Positions 1-4,502 of a stretch of 5,088 bases of DNA are shown here, one piece after another. The notes beneath the pieces were generated by a model. It was not told the DNA's origin and searched no databases. It saw only the letters and a program-made list of their open reading frames with translations. Origin of the DNA: Nitriliruptoraceae bacterium (GTDB lineage: Bacteria; Actinomycetota; Nitriliruptoria; Nitriliruptorales; Nitriliruptoraceae); assembly GCA_007117945.1 (NCBI GenBank), contig SKTN01000129.1, positions 1 to 5,088 of the forward strand. The letters are read 5' to 3'. How positions within the stretch are numbered: the first letter of the stretch is position 1; the number at the start of each line of letters is the position of its first letter. Made by a program: the position numbers and the translations under genes.

Positions 1-681
1 CGCGACGGTGGTGTTCGGCGCCGGGCCGCTGTGGCTCGGGGTCATCCTGCTGGGCACGTTGCCGACGGACGTCTCCTCACCGCTGCTGGTCTGGATCGGT
101 CGCGGCAACGTGCCCCTGCCACGGTCTTCAACGCGGTCAACACCGCCCTCGCCCCCCTGGTGGTGCCCCTGCTGTTCCTGACCTACACCGGCATCACGCT
201 GGAGGTGCCGGCCACAGCCCTGGTCGGTGAACTCGTGGCGACGGTGCTGCTCCCCACGATCCTCGGGGTGGCGATCCGCACCTGGCAGCCCCGGCGGGTC
301 GCACGGATCGAACCCGTGCTCTCGGCCACGGGCTCGCTGAGCTACCTCGCGCTGCTGCTCGCGGTGATCGGTCCCAACGCTGACACGATCATCGCGGCAC
401 CCGCGACGATGGTGCTGTTGGCGGCGGTGTGCCTGGCGCTCAACCTCGCCGGCTACGTCCTGGCCCTCGCCGCCCGACCGCTGCTGTCGGAGCGCGGCGA
501 CCGGACCGCGGTGCTGTTCACCGTGAGCAACAAGGAGTTCTCCATCGCCGCCGTGGTGGTGGTCTCCACGGGGCTGCCCGCCGAGGTCGCGCTGCCCGCC
601 GTCACCTACGCCGTCGTGCAGATGCTCACCTCGCCCGTGGTCGCCAGGGTGGCTGCACGCCGGGCAGGTACCCCCACCTGA
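1..681 (+). pseudogene. SBF-family (bile acid:sodium symporter-like) transporter, 5'-truncated by the window edge and apparently frameshifted
   Basis: This is the C-terminal two thirds of a multi-pass transporter of the bile acid:sodium symporter (SBF) superfamily; the substrate cannot be read from the sequence. From position 2 to about 118 the family sequence runs in one frame (GTLPTDVSSPLLVWIGRGNV). From about 118 to the TGA at 679-681 it continues in the next frame (TVFNAVNTALAP, then hydrophobic helices, then SNKEFSIAA and a final helix ending MLTSPVVARVAARR). The join falls inside a segment that is continuous in relatives (RGNVALATVFNAVNT), which implies one missing base, probably a G in what would be CTG GCC at 116-120. 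Without the shift, frame 2 stops at TGA 179-181. About seven membrane segments are visible; the N-terminal third lies left of the window. A GTG at 31 opens the second frame, but its first about 29 codons are out-of-frame nonsense. The frameshift may be a real mutation or a sequencing or assembly error. Family call fairly sure; substrate unknown. Confidence 0.8.
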
Positions 682-690
682 CCGCCGGGT

Positions 691-711
691 GGCGGCCCCT
701 GGTCGGCCGCC
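691..711 (+). terminator. GC-rich hairpin after the SBF gene, candidate terminator
   Basis: A perfect 7-bp inverted repeat, GGCGGCC at 691-697 and GGCCGCC at 705-711, encloses a 7-nt loop (698-704). It starts 10 nt after the transporter stop codon. No T-tract follows, so if it terminates transcription it is of the U-less type often proposed in GC-rich actinobacteria. Its position supports the transporter and the sigma factor being separate transcription units. Such stems also arise by chance in GC-rich DNA. Confidence 0.45.
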
Positions 712-728
712 GACGCCGGGAGCACCTG

Positions 729-743
729 CCCGGGACGCCCGGG
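729..743 (+). repeat. Duplicated CCCGGG palindrome, potential second hairpin
   Basis: Two copies of the self-complementary hexamer CCCGGG (729-734 and 738-743) are separated by 3 nt. They can form a 6-bp stem with a 3-nt loop, 18 nt downstream of the first hairpin. It could reinforce termination or be a dyad-symmetric protein-binding site. The sequence gives no way to choose, and short GC palindromes are frequent in this base composition. Confidence 0.3.
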
Positions 744-761
744 ACCGAGGCTGTGGCACCT

Positions 762-790
762 GGCCGGAAGTCCATGGCTGGGCCCGTGAC
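762..790 (+). promoter_or_regulatory. Weak ECF-promoter-like motif upstream of the sigma factor gene
   Basis: GGAAG at 766-770 resembles the GGAAC -35 core of ECF-sigma promoters, and CGTG at 785-788 resembles their CGT-type -10 core. The spacer is 14 nt, shorter than the roughly 16-17 nt usual for this class. The site lies about 35 nt before the preferred GTG start at 824, a reasonable place for an autoregulated ECF promoter. A similar arrangement (GGCCGG, then CGT at the same offset of 23 nt) occurs at 2613-2641 upstream of the redox pair. This is a tentative call made by eye. Confidence 0.2.
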
Positions 791-823
791 GCGCGCGGTC
801 GCTGTGACGCTTACCTCCATGGC

Positions 824-1423
824 GTGGCATCCACGTTGGCGAAGGCAGCGGCACTGCCGATCGGTCCCGGGTTCGACGAGCTCCTCACCGCGGCGCAGAC
901 AGGTGCGCCGTGGGCGCTCGCGCGCGTGTACGAGGAGATGGCTCCGGCCGTCACGGGCTATCTGCGCCTGCGGGGTGCCCCCGAACCTGACGACACGGCC
1001 AGCGAGGCCCTGCTGCAGGTGTTCCGCGCCCTGCCCCGCTTCACCGGCGACGAGGCCGCGTTCCGGTCGTGGGTGTTCACCATCGTGCATCGCCGTCTGA
1101 TCGACGACCGCCGTCGGCGTGGTCGGCGACCCACCACGGCACCGCTGGAGGCCGGGGAGTCCGAGGCGGGTGGCAACGTGGAACACGAGGCACTGGAGGC
1201 CCTGGACCCGCTGGGCGGCGGCTGGATGCACGATGCCCTCGCCGCACTCACCGACGACCAACGCGACGTCCTGCTCCTGCGCATCGTCGGTGACCTCTCG
1301 GTGGAGGAGGTAGCCGCCATCGTCGGCAAGCGCCCCGGTGCCGTGCGGGCCCTGCAGCACCGGGCGCTCGGTCAGCTGCGGGAACGACTGGCCGAACAGC
1401 GCATCACGACACGTGAGGAGTGA
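824..1423 (+). CDS. ECF-type (sigma-70 family group IV) RNA polymerase sigma factor
   Basis: This is an alternative sigma factor that would direct RNA polymerase to a small regulon, usually for envelope or stress responses. From GTG 824 it has 199 residues, normal for ECF factors. Region 2 spans about 17-100, including an acidic DD pair at 56-57, the FRSWVFTIVHRRLIDD block (80-95) and a basic RRRRGRR end. A variable acidic linker follows, then region 4 at about 137-190 with the helix-turn-helix containing LSVEEVAAIVGKRPGAVRAL. There is no cysteine in this form and no extra C-terminal domain. The frame stays open to a GTG at 689, but that extension crosses two hairpins and encodes non-conserved residues. 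GTG 824 or TTG 836 place the start just before region 2. Neither has a clear Shine-Dalgarno site, so leaderless or weak initiation is possible and the start is uncertain. A probable anti-sigma gene begins 4 nt after its stop. I cannot assign an ECF subgroup or its target promoters. Confidence 0.9.
   Translation: MASTLAKAAALPIGPGFDELLTAAQTGAPWALARVYEEMAPAVTGYLRLRGAPEPDDTASEALLQVFRALPRFTGDEAAFRSWVFTIVHRRLIDDRRRRGRRPTTAPLEAGESEAGGNVEHEALEALDPLGGGWMHDALAALTDDQRDVLLLRIVGDLSVEEVAAIVGKRPGAVRALQHRALGQLRERLAEQRITTREE
1415..1420 (+). promoter_or_regulatory. Ribosome binding site that sets the anti-sigma start
   Basis: GAGGAG, inside the last codons of the sigma gene, lies 7 nt before GTG 1428. This favours GTG 1428 over the in-frame GTG 1413, which has no comparable site in front of it. 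Its location within the upstream coding sequence suggests translational coupling of the sigma and anti-sigma genes, as expected for a stoichiometric regulatory pair. Confidence 0.7.
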
Positions 1424-1427
1424 GGAC

Positions 1428-2513
1428 GTGCGCGATGGATCTCGGTTCCTGCGTAACACGCCGGTCCCCGGCGGCGATGACGCTGGCGAGATGTTGCGAC
1501 GGAACGGACTGGACGAGCGCACCGCCGTGGCGGTGCTCGACGGTCGTACCCCGGCCGGCGACGAGCCGGGGGTCGACGACCTGGTCGCGTTCGTCTCGGC
1601 GGTCCGAGCCGAGGTCGCCAACACCGCGCCCCGACCGAACGAGGCCCTCGCCCGGTTCCTGGCCGAGGGTGTAACTGCTGTCACTGCCGTGCCCGCCGGA
1701 CCGGCGTCGGCAACATCACCGCGAAGGATGCGCTCCATGATCGAACTCGTCACCGCCAAAGCCGCCGCCCTCAGCCTGCTCGCGAAGGCAGGTGTCGCCA
1801 CGGCCGCGGTCGTCGCGACGACCGCCGGTGCAGGTGCTGCCGGCGTGTTGCCGGCGAGCGCACAGGCCTCCTTCGACCAGGTGCTCCGTGGGATCGAGGC
1901 GCCAGCACCGGTGGACGAGTTGCCGGTCTCGGGCCTGCCGGACCCCGCGCAGGTGCCGGCGGACGTGCCCGCGGACCCCGCAGTGCCCGACGATCTCCCG
2001 GAGGTGCCGGACACGCCTGCTGTGCCGGACACGTCCGAGGTCCCGGACGTGCCCGATGTGCCGGAGCGCGACGAGCGTCCCGGTGTCGATGGCGCCGAGG
2101 TGGCGCAGGATGCCGCCGATCCCGACGACCCGGGCGTCGACGGCGCAGCCGTCGCCGAGGAGGCATCGGACGGCCGGAGCGAGGCGCGCTCCGGAACCGC
2201 CGAGGACGCGCGCGAGCGGGCCGAGGAGCGTCGACCGGCGGATGCAGGTGCTCCCGAGGGGGTGCGTGACCGCCGTGGCGAGCCGGATGCGGCTGCCGCC
2301 GCCGCGGACACACCGGAGAAGCCGGACACCCCGGCCAAGCCGGACGACACCCCGGCCACGCCGGAGGCACCGACGACGCCCGAGAAGCCGGCTGACACGG
2401 CCAGCAGCGAGGTCCCGAAGGTGGCGGAGAACGCCCCCGGCACCGACGAGGACACCCCGGCCGGACGTGGCGAGGGTGCCCCGGAGGCGCCGGGGGAGGG
2501 CGCGCGTCCCTGA
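1428..2513 (+). CDS. Probable membrane-anchored anti-sigma factor with long Pro/Asp-rich extracytoplasmic tail
   Basis: The role is inferred from position and architecture: a partner gene 4 nt downstream of an ECF sigma gene that probably sequesters that sigma factor at the membrane. The product has 361 residues from GTG 1428. Residues 1-103 form a soluble N-terminal part with a helical stretch (DDLVAFVSAVRAEV, then ALARFLAEG) like the small cytoplasmic domains of ECF-linked membrane proteins in actinobacteria. Residues about 121-141 are a moderately hydrophobic Ala/Val/Gly segment, followed by VLPASAQASFDQVL; an LP..AQ block after the membrane helix is typical of such proteins. Residues 170-218 are rich in VPD/VPE-like repeats. 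Residues 219-290 are charged and Ala-rich, and 295-324 contain TPEKP/TPAKP repeats. The protein has no Cys, His, Trp or Tyr, so it is not a zinc-binding (ZAS, RsrA-like) anti-sigma factor. The tail is probably disordered and wall-spanning. Alternatively, the second half could be a secreted stalk protein from an internal start at ATG 1737. Open reading frame sure; function moderately so. Confidence 0.7.
   Translation: MRDGSRFLRNTPVPGGDDAGEMLRRNGLDERTAVAVLDGRTPAGDEPGVDDLVAFVSAVRAEVANTAPRPNEALARFLAEGVTAVTAVPAGPASATSPRRMRSMIELVTAKAAALSLLAKAGVATAAVVATTAGAGAAGVLPASAQASFDQVLRGIEAPAPVDELPVSGLPDPAQVPADVPADPAVPDDLPEVPDTPAVPDTSEVPDVPDVPERDERPGVDGAEVAQDAADPDDPGVDGAAVAEEASDGRSEARSGTAEDARERAEERRPADAGAPEGVRDRRGEPDAAAAAADTPEKPDTPAKPDDTPATPEAPTTPEKPADTASSEVPKVAENAPGTDEDTPAGRGEGAPEAPGEGARP
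1935..2399 (+). repeat. Degenerate Pro/Asp/Val and Thr-Pro-Lys-Pro coding repeats
   Basis: Within the anti-sigma tail, residues 170-218 repeat the unit V-P-D/A/E roughly every three to six residues (VPADVPADPAVPDDLPEVPD and on). Residues 295-324 carry TPxKP at 295, 301 and 317. The underlying DNA shows recurring GTGCCGGAC-like and CCGGAGAAGCCG-like words but no exact tandem array. It is therefore low-complexity coding sequence, not a minisatellite. Such segments commonly act as extended spacers through the cell wall. Repeats like these can also cause assembly collapse, so the exact length may vary between strains. Confidence 0.65.
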
Positions 2514-2565
2514 CCGACGGGCCAGCGCTCCGGGGCCGCAGCCGGTCGTGCGTCGCTGCGCGGCA

Positions 2566-2580
2566 GGGTGTGCTGCACCC
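2566..2580 (+). terminator. Short hairpin downstream of the anti-sigma gene, weak terminator candidate
   Basis: GGGTG (2566-2570) pairs with CACCC (2576-2580). A further U-G pair inside the loop is possible. It lies about 52 nt after the anti-sigma stop and has no T-tract. It could separate the regulatory unit from the redox pair, but a 5-bp stem is weak and this base composition produces many of them. Confidence 0.25.
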
Positions 2581-2612
2581 GGTCGGTCGGGCGATAGGGG
2601 CCAGGAGGGGTC

Positions 2613-2641
2613 GGCCGGGACGGCGTCGGACGGTACGTTCC
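2613..2641 (+). promoter_or_regulatory. Weak ECF-promoter-like motif upstream of the redox gene pair
   Basis: GGGAC at 2617-2621 and CGTT at 2636-2639 resemble the GGAAC/CGTT halves of an ECF promoter, but with a 14-nt spacer. TACGTT at 2634-2639 also fits a housekeeping TANNNT -10, though no TTGAC-like -35 stands upstream. The spacing and the preceding GGCCGG match the motif before the sigma gene at 762-790. The site is about 74 nt before ATG 2713. The surrounding 199-bp gap (2514-2712) otherwise holds no gene that I can support. Confidence 0.2.
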
Positions 2642-2702
2642 TTGCGGCGCGTTGCGCAGGGCGCGAGGTCGAACGCCCGCCCAGGCGACCGTCTGGCACC
2701 AC

Positions 2703-2707
2703 AGGAG
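2703..2707 (+). promoter_or_regulatory. Ribosome binding site for the DsbA-like gene
   Basis: AGGAG sits 5 nt before ATG 2713. This fixes the start of a frame that is otherwise open far upstream (back to about 1792) because of the high GC content. Confidence 0.75.
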
Positions 2708-2712
2708 CGCCG

Positions 2713-3591
2713 ATGTCCGCCGACAACCCGCCCGACGAGCACCGCGAGACGACGGCCTCGAGCACGACCGAGGATCACCCGTCGTCCAGCGGCCGTTCCC
2801 GTTCCAGCCTGATCGCACCGGTGGTGGTGCTGCTCGTGGTCGGCGCCCTCGCGCTCGCGGCCATGGGTGGCGGCACGTCCGGTGACGACCCGCAGGAAGC
2901 AGCCGTGTCCACTGCGGAGGACGAGGTCGTCGACGAGCTCCCCGAGGAGCTCACCACCGACGGCGGGGAGGCGCTCGAGGACCAGGTCGCCGAGCAGCAG
3001 CTTGCCGAGGACGAGGCACGCGAGGCGCTCGACGCCATCGCGACCCGTGAACCGGACGACCCGCGGGCCCTGGGCGATGCGGATGCACCCGTGGCGATGG
3101 TGGAGTGGGCCGACTTCCTGTGCCCCTTCTGTGGGGTGTTCGCCCGCGACACCGAGCCCGAGCTGATCGAGCGCTACGTCGAGACCGGGCTCCTGCGCAT
3201 CGAGTGGCGCGACCTGCCCTTCCAGGGCGAGCAGGCCATGCTCGCCGCCATCGGGGGCCAGGCCGCCGCGGAGCAGGACGCCTTCTGGGCCTACCACGAG
3301 GCGATGTTCGCCGAGGATCTGCGCAGCGGCGAGGGCCGCGTCGACCGTGACTTCCTCCTGTCGATCGCCGCCGGCATCGACCTCGATGTGGATCGCTTCG
3401 CCGCCGACCTCGACGACCCGGCCCTGGCCGAGCGCGTCGAGGGGGAGGCGGTCATCGGCCAGTCCCTGGGCATCAGCGGGACCCCGGCCTTCATCATCGG
3501 CGGCTACCCCCTGGTGGGTGCGCAGCCCATGGAGTCCTTCGTGCAGGTGATCGAGGCCGCCGCCCAGGACGCCGGGGCGGAGCTGCCGTGA
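2713..3591 (+). CDS. Membrane-anchored DsbA-like thioredoxin-fold oxidoreductase (CPFC active site)
   Basis: This is a thiol-disulfide oxidoreductase acting outside the cytoplasmic membrane. The product has 292 residues from ATG 2713. Residues 1-32 are a polar, Ser/Thr-rich cytoplasmic tail ending in Arg. Residues 33-51 (LIAPVVVLLVVGALALAAM) form one membrane anchor with no lipobox cysteine. Residues 58-107 are a very acidic, probably helical stalk, and about 117-292 are the catalytic domain. The domain shows the DAPVAMVEWADF strand, the redox pair C137-P-F-C140, an alpha-helical insert (FWAYHEAMF) and the cis-proline loop T257-P258 in ISGTPAFIIGG. This matches the DsbA/Thioredoxin_4 type of Actinobacteria. 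C137 and C140 are the only cysteines. The stop TGA shares one base with the next gene's ATG, so the two are co-translated; the partner is a CcdA-type electron carrier. This points to a reductase or isomerase role rather than a VKOR-coupled oxidase, but that direction is inferred from the neighbour alone. Confidence 0.92.
   Translation: MSADNPPDEHRETTASSTTEDHPSSSGRSRSSLIAPVVVLLVVGALALAAMGGGTSGDDPQEAAVSTAEDEVVDELPEELTTDGGEALEDQVAEQQLAEDEAREALDAIATREPDDPRALGDADAPVAMVEWADFLCPFCGVFARDTEPELIERYVETGLLRIEWRDLPFQGEQAMLAAIGGQAAAEQDAFWAYHEAMFAEDLRSGEGRVDRDFLLSIAAGIDLDVDRFAADLDDPALAERVEGEAVIGQSLGISGTPAFIIGGYPLVGAQPMESFVQVIEAAAQDAGAELP
3579..3582 (+). promoter_or_regulatory. Ribosome binding site within the end of the DsbA-like gene
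   Basis: GGAG lies 8 nt before ATG 3591 and 5 nt before GTG 3588, inside the last codons of the upstream gene. Together with the one-base stop/start overlap it indicates translational coupling of the two redox genes. Confidence 0.55.
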
Positions 3592-4478
3592 TGGAGATCG
3601 GGTACCTCGCCGCCTTCCTCGGCGGGGTGCTGACCCTGCTCAGTCCCTGTGGCGCGCTGCTGCTGCCGTCGTTCTTCGCCTACGCCTTCGACCGCCCCGG
3701 GGTCCTGCTCCGGCGCACCGCGGTCTTCTACGCCGGTCTGGCGTCGGTGATGGTCCCCCTGGGCACGGGTGCGGCGCTGGCGAGCCGGCTGCTGCTCAGC
3801 AACCAGGACCGACTGGTGGTGGGTGCCGGCTGGCTGCTGGTGCTGCTCGGGGTCCTCACCGCGCTGGGCCTCGGCCGGGTGCTGCCCCAGCTGACCGGTC
3901 GGGCCCAGGCGCGCGTCGCCGGGCGGACCTCACCCGCGGCGGTGTTCGGCCTCGGCGCGATCTACGGCGTCGCGGGCTCCTGCGCCGGCCCGATCCTCGG
4001 GGCCGTGCTCACCATCGCCGCCCTGGACGGCCGTCCCCTGCACGGCGGTGCGCTGCTGGCGGTGTACGCCCTCGGGATGGCTGCGCCGCTGTTCCTGCTC
4101 GCCGGGGTGTGGGAGCGTCTCCGGCTCGGCGAGCGTGGGTGGCTGCGTGGCCGGGCGGTCCACCTCGGACGCCTGGAGTTGCACACCACCTCGCTGGTGA
4201 CGGGCGGGTTGTTCGCCGCCATCGGCGCGTGGCTGGTGGCCTCCGGCGGCTACCTGTCGCTGCCGGGCCTGCCCGACACCACCCAGCTCGACCTGACCGC
4301 CCAGACCTGGCTGCTACGCCTGGACCGGATCGCCCCCGACCACCTCGTGCTCGGCGCCGTCGCCGTGCTCGCGGCGGTGGTGCTGGTGGTGCGCCTGCGG
4401 CCGCGACCGGCACGTGGGGCCGCGGAGCGCCAGCAGGACACCGCCACCTCGACGCCAGCGGAGCGGCCCCACCACTGA
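3591..4478 (+). CDS. ccdA: CcdA/DsbD-type transmembrane electron carrier with an extra C-terminal helix
   Basis: Proteins of this family take electrons from cytoplasmic thioredoxin and pass them through two membrane-embedded cysteines to an extracytoplasmic thioredoxin-like partner, for cytochrome c maturation or disulfide reduction. The product has 295 residues from ATG 3591. The hallmark cysteines are C20 in LTLLSPCGALLLPSFFAYAF and C131 in GVAGSCAGPILGAVLT; no other Cys is present. Six core helices lie at about 4-32, 43-69, 75-98, 116-141, 152-173 and 199-219. A seventh (about 252-268) is followed by an Arg-rich tail, which would place the C-terminus in the cytoplasm. Common CcdA proteins have about 220-240 residues and six helices, so residues 220-295 are an addition. 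The start overlaps the preceding stop (TGATG); GTG 3588 one codon earlier is an alternative. GGAG at 3579-3582 serves either. No cytochrome c synthesis genes (resB/ccs1, resC) are visible, so the target is probably the adjacent DsbA-like protein. Confidence 0.9.
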   Translation: MEIGYLAAFLGGVLTLLSPCGALLLPSFFAYAFDRPGVLLRRTAVFYAGLASVMVPLGTGAALASRLLLSNQDRLVVGAGWLLVLLGVLTALGLGRVLPQLTGRAQARVAGRTSPAAVFGLGAIYGVAGSCAGPILGAVLTIAALDGRPLHGGALLAVYALGMAAPLFLLAGVWERLRLGERGWLRGRAVHLGRLELHTTSLVTGGLFAAIGAWLVASGGYLSLPGLPDTTQLDLTAQTWLLRLDRIAPDHLVLGAVAVLAAVVLVVRLRPRPARGAAERQQDTATSTPAERPHH

Positions 4479-4480
4479 CC

Positions 4481-4502
4481 GGTGTCGCCCGCAGGGCTCA
4501 CC
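4481..4502. terminator. Hairpin between convergent genes, candidate bidirectional terminator
   Basis: Outer arms GGTG (4481-4484) and CACC (4499-4502) and inner arms GCCC (4487-4490) and GGGC (4494-4497) form an 8-bp stem, interrupted by a small 2x1 bulge, with a 3-nt loop. It lies in the 19-bp gap between the ends of ccdA (4478) and the minus-strand DUF2804 gene (4498) and overlaps the latter's last codons. No T-tract is present on either strand. The placement suits termination from both sides. Confidence 0.4.

Noticed and set aside
116..125. Programmed ribosomal frameshifting in the transporter gene
   Set aside because: No slippery heptamer or obvious downstream stimulatory stem was seen, and the SBF family is not known to use it. 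A simple one-base deletion explains the pattern.
689..823. N-terminal extension of the sigma factor from GTG 689
   Set aside because: The added 45 residues are unconserved, Arg/Pro/Ala-rich, cross both hairpins and have no Shine-Dalgarno site in front. ECF factors begin shortly before region 2.
429..1100. Plus-strand open frame overlapping the transporter and sigma factor
   Set aside because: It is out of frame with both recognised proteins, Arg/Pro-rich and without motifs.
1413..1427. Alternative anti-sigma start at GTG 1413
   Set aside because: GAGGAG at 1415-1420 is correctly spaced for GTG 1428, while nothing comparable precedes 1413.
1428..1740. Zinc-binding (ZAS/RsrA-like) anti-sigma domain
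   Set aside because: This domain needs a His-x3-Cys-x2-Cys type motif, and the protein has no Cys or His at all.
2634..2639. TACGTT as a housekeeping -10 box for the redox pair
   Set aside because: It matches TANNNT, but no TTGAC-like -35 lies 16-19 nt upstream, so it is noted only inside the weak motif entry.
626..2818. Very long minus-strand open frame (730 codons) opposite the sigma and anti-sigma genes
   Set aside because: It is the antisense of well-supported plus-strand genes. Its product is Ser/Arg/Ala low-complexity that mirrors the codon structure of the Pro/Asp repeats, with no recognisable domain. GC-rich coding DNA routinely leaves such frames open.
1771..3297. Long minus-strand open frame (508 codons) spanning the 2514-2712 gap
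   Set aside because: It crosses two plus-strand genes and an intergenic gap, has Arg/Pro-rich composition and shows no family motif; it is a shadow frame.
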